Shown: positions 6,467-13,525 of the stretch, one piece after another | Layout of the letters: each line of letters opens with the position of its first letter | Position numbering within the stretch: position 1 is the first letter of the stretch | Assembly (NCBI GenBank): GCA_900539525.1 | Contig: UQCM01000061.1 | Location: forward strand, 1 to 16,564 | Direction of reading: 5' to 3' | Length of the DNA stretch: 16,564 bases | Origin: an uncultured Blautia sp. | Lineage (GTDB): Bacteria; Bacillota; Clostridia; Lachnospirales; Lachnospiraceae | The notes under the pieces: generated by a model | Databases searched by the model: none | Seen by the model: the letters and a program-made list of their open reading frames with translations, nothing else | What the model was told of the DNA's origin: nothing | Made by a program: the position numbers and the translations under genes

Positions 6467-8983
6467 GAAGATAATATTTTTGATAAAGTACATGAGGTGG
6501 ATCTGAAGAAGACCATGGAAAAATCCTACATCGACTATGCCATGAGTGTCATTGCTTCCAGGGCGCTTCCTGATGTAAGGGATGGACTCAAGCCTGTGCA
6601 GCGGCGTGTTCTGTACTCTATGATCGAGCTGAATAATGGTCCGGATAAGCCTCACAGGAAGTGTGCGCGTATTGTCGGTGATACCATGGGTAAATATCAT
6701 CCGCACGGTGACAGTTCCATCTATGGTGCACTGGTAAATATGGCACAGGAATGGTCAACCAGATATCCGCTGGTAGACGGTCATGGGAATTTTGGTTCCG
6801 TAGACGGTGACGGTGCGGCAGCTATGAGATATACGGAGGCAAGGCTCAGTAAAATATCGATGGAGATGCTTGCCGATATCAATAAAAATACCGTTGACTT
6901 TATGCCGAACTTTGATGAGACAGAAAAAGAGCCCACTGTGCTTCCGGCCAGATTTCCGAATCTGCTGGTCAATGGTACGACCGGTATTGCTGTCGGAATG
7001 GCGACAAACATACCACCCCACAACCTCAGAGAGGTGGTAAATGCAGTTGTGAAGATGATCGACAACCGCATACAGGAGGACAGGGAGACGACGCTGGATG
7101 AACTTCTCCCGATCGTGAAAGGACCTGATTTTCCGACAGGTGCAACAATCCTGGGAACCAGGGGAATCGAGGAGGCTTATCGCACGGGACGCGGGAAGAT
7201 CCGTGTGCGTGCCGTGACGGAGATTGAGACCATGGAAAACGGAAAGAGCCGTATCCTGGTGTCGGAGCTTCCGTATATGGTTAATAAGGCAAGGCTGATC
7301 GAGAAGATGGCAGAACTGGTGCGCGATAAGAAAATCGACGGCATTACTTCAATTACTGATGAGTCCAGCCGTGAGGGAATGAGGATCAATATCGAACTGC
7401 GCAGGGATGTGAATGCCAACGTGGTTCTGAATCAGTTATATAAACACACACAGCTCCAGGATACCTTTGGCGTGATCATGCTGGCTCTGGTTAATAATGA
7501 ACCAAGAGTCATGAGTCTTCTGGAGATGCTCCGTCATTACATCCGCCATCAGGAGGAGGTGGTGACCAGGAGAACGAGGTATGAGCTTAACAAGGCGGAG
7601 GAGAGAGCCCATATTTTAGAGGGACTGCTCATTGCGCTTGACAATATTGATGAGGTGATCCATATCATCCGTTCCTCAAAAACGACTCCGATCGCAAAGG
7701 AAGGACTGATCGATCGTTTTGGATTAAGCGATGCACAGGCACAGGCCATCGTGGATATGAGGCTCAGGGCGCTGACAGGTCTGGAACGGGAAAAACTTGA
7801 GAATGAATATAAAGAGCTTATGGAGAAAATCAAAGAACTGAAGGCGATTCTGGCTGACAGGAAGCTTCTGCTTGGCGTCATTCGCGAGGAAATTATGTTG
7901 ATTGCCGATAAATACGGCGATGACAGGAGAACTTCGATCGGATTCGATACCTCCAATATTCTGACAGAAGACCTGATTCCAAGGGAAAATGTAGTGATTG
8001 CCATGACAAAGCTTGGATACATTAAGCGCATGACGATCGACAACTTTAAGAGTCAGAGCCGTGGCGGCAAGGGAATTAAAGGAATGCAGACGCTGGACAA
8101 TGACTATATTGAAGAGCTTCTGATGACCAATACTCATCATTACCTGATGTTCTTTACAAATACAGGAAAGGTGTACCGTCTGAAAGCCTACGAGATTCCG
8201 GAAGCGGGTCGTACGGCAAGAGGAACGGCTGTGATCAATCTTCTGCAGCTGCTGCCGGATGAAAAGATTACCGCCATCATTCCACTCAAAGAATATAAAG
8301 AGGGAAAATATCTCTTTATGGCGACAAAGAAGGGCATTGTAAAGAAAACGCCGATCACAGACTATGCAAATGTCAGGAAGACGGGGCTTGGAGCAATTAA
8401 TCTGCGCAGTGATGATGAACTGATCGAAGTAAAGACCACCAATAATGAAAAAGACATCTTTATGGTGACGAAATACGGGCAGTGCATCCGCTTCCATGAA
8501 ACAGATGTAAGAAGTACAGGGCGTCTGTCTATGGGTGTCATCGGTATGAATCTCATGGATGGTGATGAGGTCATTGGCATGCAGCTTGATACCCAGGGAG
8601 AATATCTTCTGATCGTTTCTGAGAAGGGTATGGGTAAAATGACCCGTATCGAAGAATTTACCGCACAGAACCGTGGCGGTAAAGGTGTGAAGTGCTATAA
8701 GATCATGGAGAAGACAGGAAATGTCATTGGATTAAAAGCAGTCAATGCGGACAATGAGATCATGATGATCAATACAGAGGGGATCATTATCCGTATGATG
8801 TGCAGCGATATTTCCGTCCAGGGACGTGTGACATCGGGTGTGAAGCTGATGAATCTGAGCGACAATGAGGCAGTGGCCAGCATTGCAAGAGTGAAGGAGA
8901 ACGCGAATAAAGCGGAAGAGGCAGAGAATCCGGGTGATTCTGAGGAAATGCCGAAAGAAGAGGCAAATTTTATAAATCTATAG
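6464..8983 (+). CDS. gyrA: DNA gyrase subunit A
   Basis: GyrA is the DNA-breaking and rejoining subunit of gyrase. The 839 residues contain the N-terminal SYIDYAMSVI and RALPDVRDGLKPVQRRVL region and the catalytic Tyr123 in AAAMRYTEARLSKI. After a coiled-coil tower come the C-terminal beta-pinwheel repeats. The DNA-wrapping GyrA box appears as QSRGGKG, one change from QRRGGKG, and a second related QNRGGKG occurs later. In the quinolone-determining region (KYHPHGDSSIYGALVNMAQ), position 84 is Ser but position 88 is Gly, where Asp or Glu is usual in other bacteria. The protein ends in an acidic tail after about residue 805. Translation starts at TTG. A short hairpin with a GAGA loop overlaps the stop codon. 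Confidence 0.99.
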   Translation: MEDNIFDKVHEVDLKKTMEKSYIDYAMSVIASRALPDVRDGLKPVQRRVLYSMIELNNGPDKPHRKCARIVGDTMGKYHPHGDSSIYGALVNMAQEWSTRYPLVDGHGNFGSVDGDGAAAMRYTEARLSKISMEMLADINKNTVDFMPNFDETEKEPTVLPARFPNLLVNGTTGIAVGMATNIPPHNLREVVNAVVKMIDNRIQEDRETTLDELLPIVKGPDFPTGATILGTRGIEEAYRTGRGKIRVRAVTEIETMENGKSRILVSELPYMVNKARLIEKMAELVRDKKIDGITSITDESSREGMRINIELRRDVNANVVLNQLYKHTQLQDTFGVIMLALVNNEPRVMSLLEMLRHYIRHQEEVVTRRTRYELNKAEERAHILEGLLIALDNIDEVIHIIRSSKTTPIAKEGLIDRFGLSDAQAQAIVDMRLRALTGLEREKLENEYKELMEKIKELKAILADRKLLLGVIREEIMLIADKYGDDRRTSIGFDTSNILTEDLIPRENVVIAMTKLGYIKRMTIDNFKSQSRGGKGIKGMQTLDNDYIEELLMTNTHHYLMFFTNTGKVYRLKAYEIPEAGRTARGTAVINLLQLLPDEKITAIIPLKEYKEGKYLFMATKKGIVKKTPITDYANVRKTGLGAINLRSDDELIEVKTTNNEKDIFMVTKYGQCIRFHETDVRSTGRLSMGVIGMNLMDGDEVIGMQLDTQGEYLLIVSEKGMGKMTRIEEFTAQNRGGKGVKCYKIMEKTGNVIGLKAVNADNEIMMINTEGIIIRMMCSDISVQGRVTSGVKLMNLSDNEAVASIARVKENANKAEEAENPGDSEEMPKEEANFINL

Positions 8984-8996
8984 GGCGAGAGCCCTA
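8981..8996 (+). other. Small hairpin overlapping the gyrA stop codon
   Basis: TAGGGC (8981-8986) pairs perfectly with GCCCTA (8991-8996) around a GAGA loop, a GNRA-type tetraloop. The first three bases of the stem are the gyrA stop codon. It could stabilise the mRNA 3' end. There is no T-tract. Confidence 0.5.
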
Positions 8997-8997
8997 C

Positions 8998-9054
8998 ATG
9001 AGCAAAAGGAAAGCCTCGTAGAGGCGATTTTGCAAATGGGCTCTGAATAGTTAC
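8998..9054 (-). repeat. Family D repeat with central terminator-like hairpin
   Basis: Read on the minus strand, this 57-base element matches 16025-16080 on the plus strand with only a few substitutions and one indel. Its core is the hairpin GCCTC-gta-GAGGC (9013-9025). On the + strand this is followed by gatttt, a weak T-run, so it may act as a terminator for gyrB-gyrA. The other copy has a seven-T tract and looks like a true terminator. Confidence 0.75.
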
Positions 9055-9069
9055 AGAAAATGATTAAGA

Positions 9070-9107
9070 GAACCAGGCTATATCCGGGAAAAGGAATAGC
9101 CTGGTTC
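9070..9107 (+). other. Strong hairpin in the murT leader
   Basis: GAACCAGGCTAT (9070-9081) and ATAGCCTGGTTC (9096-9107) form a perfect 12-bp stem with a 14-base loop. No T-run follows on either strand. It ends 37 bases before murT, so it may be a leader structure, an RNA-stability element or a palindromic protein-binding site. The rest of the 8984-9144 gap holds the family D repeat and no gene. Confidence 0.6.
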
Positions 9108-9144
9108 AGCCTACATCACAGACAATATAAAGGAACAGGGCAAT

Positions 9145-10485
9145 ATGAAAATTCGAAGAATGTTTGCGGTCATTACTGCAAAAATGATTAAGAAAGCCTG
9201 TCAGGCAGCAGGAAAACAGGGAGTTACCCTCGCAGGAAAGGTAGCGATGAAAATGGATCCTTCGATTCTGACAGAGCTTGCCGGACAGGTGAGAGAGAAG
9301 ATCTTTGTCACCTGCGGAACCAATGGAAAGACGACTACAAACAATCTCCTGTGTTCAGCGATTGAAGCAGAAGGAAAAAAGGTAATCTGCAATCATACGG
9401 GTTCCAACATGTTAAACGGTGTGGTATCGGCTTTTGTTCTGGGAGCGGGATGGAATGGAAATCTGGATGCGGATTATGCCTGTATTGAGATTGATGAGGC
9501 ATCCACTGTCCGGGTTTTTCCATATTTTAAGCCTGACTATATGGTGCTGACAAATCTGTTCCGTGATCAGCTGGACCGGTACGGGGAAATCGATATTACC
9601 ATGGATCTGCTGAAAAAGGCAATGCGAATGGCACCGGACATGAAGGTGATCGTAAACGGGGATGATGCACTTTCCGCTTTTCTGGCCATGGAGAGTGGAA
9701 ATGAATATGTGACTTTCGGAATTGGAGAGCAGTATTTTAAAGAAGAGGACTCCAGAGAAATCAGAGAAGGAAGATTCTGCAAAAAATGCGGGGAAAAGCT
9801 GAATTATCATTTTTATCATTACAGCCAGCTGGGAGATTATGAATGTCCGGGGTGCGGATTTAGACGGCCCGGTTTGGATTTTGATGCAAAGGATATCAAA
9901 GCCGGTGGAAAAATCGCCTTCTCTGTGGATAACGTACAGATTTCGGCAAACTATCGTGGATTCTATAACATTTATAATATTCTGGCAGCATATGCGGCAG
10001 GAAAAACAGCCGGTTTATCTTTGAAAAACTACAATAAGGTGCTGGCAGATTATAATCCGCAAAACGGACGAATGGAAGAATTTCATGTGGGCAACACAGA
10101 GATCGTCCTGAATCTGGCAAAAAATCCCGCAGGCTTTAATCAGAATATATCAGCAGTCATGGAGGATACCAGAAAAAAGGATATCATCGTGCTGATCAAT
10201 GATAACAGCCAGGACGGAACAGATGTGTCATGGCTGTGGGATGTGGATTTTGATCGTTTTAAGGATATGAATACGGCTTCTGTTACGGTCAGTGGAATCC
10301 GATGTCAGGATATGAGGCTGAGGCTGAAGTATGTGGATATCGCATCCACGCTGGAACCGGATGTGGAGAAGGCGATCAGGGACAGAATCGCAAATGGAGT
10401 GGGAAATCTCTATGTGCTGGTAAACTATACAGGACTTTACCAGACACACAATATACTGAAGAAAATACAGGGGGAGAAGGCATGA
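9145..10485 (+). CDS. murT: Lipid II isoglutaminyl synthase, MurT subunit
   Basis: MurT is the Mur-ligase-like subunit that, with GatD, amidates the alpha-carboxyl of D-glutamate in lipid II to give D-isoglutamine, using ATP and glutamine. The 446 residues include the P-loop GTNGKTTTN at 58-66. A small zinc-ribbon insert carries Cys212, Cys215, Cys234 and Cys237 (two CxxC pairs), a known MurT feature. The Mur ligase middle domain follows, then a C-terminal DUF1727-type region with NLAKNPAGFNQ and the DVSWLWDVDF stretch that contributes to glutamine transfer. The N-terminus contains no clear signal peptide. AGGA at 9131-9134 lies ten bases before the ATG. The stop overlaps the gatD start as ATGA, which indicates translational coupling. 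Confidence 0.96.
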   Translation: MKIRRMFAVITAKMIKKACQAAGKQGVTLAGKVAMKMDPSILTELAGQVREKIFVTCGTNGKTTTNNLLCSAIEAEGKKVICNHTGSNMLNGVVSAFVLGAGWNGNLDADYACIEIDEASTVRVFPYFKPDYMVLTNLFRDQLDRYGEIDITMDLLKKAMRMAPDMKVIVNGDDALSAFLAMESGNEYVTFGIGEQYFKEEDSREIREGRFCKKCGEKLNYHFYHYSQLGDYECPGCGFRRPGLDFDAKDIKAGGKIAFSVDNVQISANYRGFYNIYNILAAYAAGKTAGLSLKNYNKVLADYNPQNGRMEEFHVGNTEIVLNLAKNPAGFNQNISAVMEDTRKKDIIVLINDNSQDGTDVSWLWDVDFDRFKDMNTASVTVSGIRCQDMRLRLKYVDIASTLEPDVEKAIRDRIANGVGNLYVLVNYTGLYQTHNILKKIQGEKA

Positions 10486-11204
10486 ACAGAAAAATAACCA
10501 TCGGGCATCTTTACCCCGATCTGTTGAATCTCTATGGGGACAGAGGAAATATTCAGTGTATGATGAAACGATGTCAATGGAGAGGCATCGAGGCAGAAAC
10601 CATAGAATTTAGACTGGAGGATGAGATTGATTTTTCAGACCTGGATATTGTGCTGCTGGGGGGAGGATCGGACAGAGAGCAGATGATCGTGTGCAGAAGA
10701 CTTCAGGAAATACAGGAAAAATTTAAAGAGTATGTGGAGGATAACGGTGTGGTGATCGCTGTGTGCGGCGGTTATCAGCTCCTGGGACATTATTATCAGA
10801 CAGATCAGGGAAAGATGGAAGGACTTCATCTGGTTGATCTGTACACAGAGCAGAAGCCCGGCAGACTGATTGATAATATTGTTCTCAAAAGTGACCTGTT
10901 TGAAATGCCTGTCGTAGGATTTGAAAATCATGGAGGAAGGACTAATATAGGAAAAAATAAACCTTTTGGAAAAGTTATCTATGGTTCGGGAAATGACGGA
11001 GAATCCGGGTATGAGGGTGTTGTGTACAGGAATGTGATCGGAACCTATCTGCACGGTCCGCTCCTTCCCAAAAATCCTCAGGTATGCGATTATCTGATTA
11101 CGAAGGCCCTGGAACGGAAATACGGGGAAGAAGTGGAGCTGCAGCCTCTGGAGGATAAAGAAGAGAAGGAAGCAAACGATTATATTGTGAAGAGATTTAT
11201 ATGA
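10482..11204 (+). CDS. gatD: Lipid II isoglutaminyl synthase, glutamine amidotransferase subunit GatD
   Basis: GatD hydrolyses glutamine and passes ammonia to MurT for lipid II amidation at the inner membrane face. The 240 residues form a class I glutamine amidotransferase domain related to cobyric acid synthase types. The nucleophile is Cys95 in AVCGGYQLLG and the catalytic His191 is in GTYLHGPLL; the NHGGRTNIG region is also conserved. The ATG at 10482 overlaps the murT TGA and has GGGGAG a few bases upstream. A longer reading frame starts at 10302 inside murT, but its extra 60 residues show no family resemblance. The C-terminal tail is charged. No T-tract terminator follows; a structured repeat begins at once. 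Confidence 0.96.
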   Translation: MNRKITIGHLYPDLLNLYGDRGNIQCMMKRCQWRGIEAETIEFRLEDEIDFSDLDIVLLGGGSDREQMIVCRRLQEIQEKFKEYVEDNGVVIAVCGGYQLLGHYYQTDQGKMEGLHLVDLYTEQKPGRLIDNIVLKSDLFEMPVVGFENHGGRTNIGKNKPFGKVIYGSGNDGESGYEGVVYRNVIGTYLHGPLLPKNPQVCDYLITKALERKYGEEVELQPLEDKEEKEANDYIVKRFI

Positions 11205-11399
11205 GTTGCCCGACAAATGAGCCTTACGTCGATTTTTCCGTGCTTCATACTCTCAAAATCGACGAAAACATTCGCAATCCGCTCATTTTTCTTCGAAAAA
11301 TGGCTGCTTGCGAATGTTTTGCGGGACCCATAGACAGAAAAATACATGCAAGCATGTATTTTATGTCCATTTGTCCCTTGGCTCATTTATATCACGGAA
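11205..11399 (-). repeat. Composite structured intergenic element (families A and C)
   Basis: The gatD to hydrolase gap holds a roughly 175-base element bounded by the inverted 9-mers AAATGAGCC (11215-11223) and GGCTCATTT (11380-11388). Inside are four perfect hairpins: CGTCGATTTT/AAAATCGACG (11227-11236 with 11255-11264); a 13-bp stem AAAACATTCGCAA/TTGCGAATGTTTT (11265-11277 with 11308-11320); a nested CATTTTTC-ttc-GAAAAATG (11284-11302); and an 11-bp stem at 11339-11349 with 11352-11362. Parts recur elsewhere: 11226-11274 matches 1-48, and 11345-11388 matches 16088-16131, both reversed. Short reading frames on both strands look like by-products. It may be a MITE-like or REP-like element, or an RNA. 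Confidence 0.75.
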
Positions 11400-11416
11400 T
11401 GTGAAATAAATGTGAA
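11400..11416 (+). promoter_or_regulatory. Direct-repeat operator candidate (WalR-like)
   Basis: Two TGTGAA hexamers (11400-11405 and 11411-11416) are separated by exactly five bases. The WalR box of Gram-positive bacteria is two TGTWAH hexamers five bases apart, so each half has one mismatch. The next gene is a peptidoglycan hydrolase with a 3D domain, the kind of target WalR controls. A weak promoter (TATACA 11443-11448, 17 bases, TAAAAT 11466-11471) lies just downstream. Confidence 0.4.
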
Positions 11417-11475
11417 AATAATGAAAAATTAAGATTTTATGCTATACACAAATTTAATAGTCTGGTAAAATGATG

Positions 11476-11503
11476 ATGGGGTCAAAGTATCTTTTGACCC
11501 CAT
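11476..11503 (+). other. Leader hairpin before the wall hydrolase gene
   Basis: ATGGGGTCAAA (11476-11486) pairs perfectly with TTTGACCCCAT (11493-11503), an 11-bp stem with a 6-base loop and no T-run. The arms resemble the gggtcaaaagg core of the family E module at 59-82. It lies between the candidate promoter and the ribosome binding site AGGAG (11541-11545), so it would be in the 5' leader. Confidence 0.6.
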
Positions 11504-11552
11504 GATACTAGTACGTATTTTTGACAGAGATGACCAGAACAGGAGTAGGCAG

Positions 11553-13328
11553 TTGATTATGAGCTATAGAAAATTAAAAATGCTGTTTCCTGCAGCATTA
11601 GCATTATCACTGACGGTACCGGGAGGTGTGATGGCAGCTCCGGCATCCGGACAGGTGGAAAATATTGTGGAGGAGCTGATCATAGAGGATAAAGAGACAA
11701 CAGGAGAGGAAGTACAGGAGCCGGTTGAAGAGACAGAAGCGCAGGAAGAAGTATTGCCGCAAACAGGAGAAATCATACTGGAAGAGGGAAAAACTGCAGA
11801 TCCAAATGAAGTTCTGATTTCCTCACAGCAGATCACTACTCCTCCTGTGGCAGAGAAAACTTTTCGATTTATGAAGGTCGGGAAAAAATATGCAATCGCA
11901 AAAAGACAATCGATATCTTTTTATGAAAAGAAGGATGAAGATTCTATTGTTGTCGGTGATATTGTGAAGAGAGGAATTGTATATATACTGTCTGAGGAAG
12001 AGGATGGATGGGTATATGCAGAATCCGGAAGAGTCCGTGGTTTTGTCAGGAAGGATATGCTTATAACAGGAAGCCCGGCGGAAAAGTACATAGAAAATAA
12101 AGGAGAGCAGAAGATGAAAGTGGCAGAGGAACTGATCGAGCCACTGGATAATGAAGCTCTTGACTATAAAAAGACAACGGTTTATGAGACGGTTGTAAAG
12201 AAGAAATATGCCATTGCACAGGAGACAATGAATATTTTCGATGAAGTTCCTGATGAGGAGAATTTACCGGAAGCGGATGATTTCGAAGAAAAACCAGAAG
12301 ATGCTGAGGTTGCACTGGAGGAGAGTGAGGAATCTGATGATCCGTCCGTTGTGGGTCAGTTAGAGAAAGGTGGCGTCTGCTATGTACTGGCTGATACAAG
12401 TGAAAGATGGGTATATGTAGAATCCGGGGATGTGCGCGGGTTTGCTGACGCAGAGCTTCTGATGAGAGGCAAGGATGCCAAGGATATCATCAAAGATGAG
12501 GGAGAGGAAAATCTGTTAACGGCCAGGCAGAACATTGAGCCGGAGAAGAATAAAGCCTGTTATTACACATTAACTTCCGTGAAGGAGGCATCTGTATCAG
12601 GATTGATCCGTTCATCTATGATTACATTTGCGGAACAGTTTCTTGGAAATCCTTATGTGTGGGGAGGTACAAGTCTGACAAATGGAGCCGACTGTTCGGG
12701 ATTTGTACAGAGTATTTATGCAGAGTTTGGATACCGTCTTCCAAGAGTGGCAGAGGATCAGGCAAAGGTAGGTATGAAGATTCCGGTACAGGATGCCGCA
12801 CCGGGAGACCTGATCTTCTATGCAAGAGATGGTGAGATTTATCATGTGGTCATGAGCCTTGGAAATGGAAAGACGATTGAGGCACAGGGCAGTGCAACAG
12901 GGATCGTATACAGTTCTGTGAATTATACGAATGCAGTCTGGGCTACCCGTATTATCTCTGATGAGGATACCGATATTCTGGACAGGATCAGGCAAAAAGG
13001 AATGGGGGATGTTTATACAGAATATACATCTACCGGATACACATATGGAAAATATCTGGGTAATTTCAAGCTGACATCCTACTGTGCATGTCCGATCTGC
13101 TGTGGAGTATGGTCCGGAGGACCCACGGCAAGCGGGGCTATACCGATAGAAGGAAGAACAGTGGCTATGGCAGGTGTACCATTTGGCACGAAACTGATCA
13201 TTGACGGATTTCAGTATACCGTAGAGGACAGGGGGACTCCCTATGGTCATGTAGATATTTATAAGAACAGTCATCAGGATGCGTTAAATTTTGGTGTCAG
13301 ATATGCAGACGTATATCTGGCGGAATGA
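11553..13328 (+). CDS. Secreted NlpC/P60 peptidoglycan hydrolase with C-terminal 3D domain
   Basis: This is probably an exported wall hydrolase. It has a signal peptide (MLFPAALALSLTVPGGVMA, cleavage near residue 27), then an acidic stretch. Two SH3-like wall-binding repeats follow, both starting KKYAIA and ending in WVYxESGxVRGF (about 105-170 and 217-305, numbered from the ATG at 11559). The NlpC/P60 domain (about 350-465) has the nucleophile Cys379 in GADCSGF and His429 in YHVVMS; this family usually cuts D-gamma-glutamyl-diamino acid bonds. The C-terminal 3D domain (about 503-588) has a Cys-rich start (SYCACPICCG), TASG, and Asp residues in EDRG and HVDIY, and is linked to lytic transglycosylase-like folds. 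AGGAG at 11541 is seven bases from TTG 11553 and 13 from ATG 11559; the two starts differ by two residues. Confidence 0.92.
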   Translation: MIMSYRKLKMLFPAALALSLTVPGGVMAAPASGQVENIVEELIIEDKETTGEEVQEPVEETEAQEEVLPQTGEIILEEGKTADPNEVLISSQQITTPPVAEKTFRFMKVGKKYAIAKRQSISFYEKKDEDSIVVGDIVKRGIVYILSEEEDGWVYAESGRVRGFVRKDMLITGSPAEKYIENKGEQKMKVAEELIEPLDNEALDYKKTTVYETVVKKKYAIAQETMNIFDEVPDEENLPEADDFEEKPEDAEVALEESEESDDPSVVGQLEKGGVCYVLADTSERWVYVESGDVRGFADAELLMRGKDAKDIIKDEGEENLLTARQNIEPEKNKACYYTLTSVKEASVSGLIRSSMITFAEQFLGNPYVWGGTSLTNGADCSGFVQSIYAEFGYRLPRVAEDQAKVGMKIPVQDAAPGDLIFYARDGEIYHVVMSLGNGKTIEAQGSATGIVYSSVNYTNAVWATRIISDEDTDILDRIRQKGMGDVYTEYTSTGYTYGKYLGNFKLTSYCACPICCGVWSGGPTASGAIPIEGRTVAMAGVPFGTKLIIDGFQYTVEDRGTPYGHVDIYKNSHQDALNFGVRYADVYLAE

Positions 13329-13477
13329 TCATTTATGCATTTTACGCATATAGCGAAGCGTGTTACTGATCACGAAGCGAACAGTAACGATCATTTTAAT
13401 ATGTATCTTACGCATATAGCGAAGCGTGTTACTGATTACGAAGTGAACAGTAACGATCATTTCAATATGCATCTCAC
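13327..13477 (+). repeat. Tandem 66-bp repeat with GTTACTG/CAGTAAC hairpins
   Basis: Unit 1 is 13327-13388, unit 2 is 13389-13454, and a third partial unit runs from 13455. Each full unit contains cgcatatagcgaagcg and the 36-base core (13353-13388 and 13419-13454), which differs at only two positions. GTTACTG and CAGTAAC form the hairpin arms. A diverged single copy lies at 4390-4425. The array follows the hydrolase stop codon directly, and its first bases overlap that stop. No T-tract follows the stems. It fills most of the gap before the next gene. Confidence 0.85.
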
Positions 13478-13481
13478 AGCA

Positions 13482-13499
13482 GGTACATAAGGATGTACC
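13482..13499 (+). other. Short hairpin upstream of the cohesin-like gene
   Basis: GGTACAT (13482-13488) pairs with ATGTACC (13493-13499) around a 4-base loop, 26 bases before the next start codon and just ahead of GAGGAG (13512-13517). It may be a leader structure or a palindromic operator. There is no T-run. Confidence 0.4.
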
Positions 13500-13525
13500 C
13501 GAATAAGTAAAGAGGAGACAGGAAT

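Noticed and set aside
7549..8497. Long - strand frames opposite gyrA
   Set aside because: They are antisense shadows of a strongly conserved gene, with no family resemblance.
10302..10481. Extended N-terminus for GatD inside murT
   Set aside because: The extra 60 residues read out of frame through murT and do not resemble GatD. The ATGA overlap with upstream GGGGAG gives the expected start.
11180..11386. 68-codon - strand frame across the same repeat
   Set aside because: It overlaps gatD on the opposite strand and the repeat element. Frames on both strands of a palindromic region are expected by chance.
11201..11404. 67-codon + strand frame beginning at ATG that overlaps the gatD stop
   Set aside because: It lies wholly within the multi-hairpin repeat element, has no ribosome binding site of note and no domain-like sequence. 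Its codons are dictated by the inverted repeats.
11521..11526. TTGACA before the wall hydrolase gene
   Set aside because: A matching -10 would fall at or beyond the ribosome binding site and start codon, leaving no room for a leader. It probably belongs to the transcribed leader.
11754..11768. LPQTG motif in the wall hydrolase
   Set aside because: It lies near residue 66, with no membrane segment or basic tail after it, so it is not a sortase signal.
13327..13477. CRISPR-like repeat array
   Set aside because: Only two and a part units occur, the whole 66-bp unit is repeated rather than repeat plus unique spacer, and no cas genes are present.
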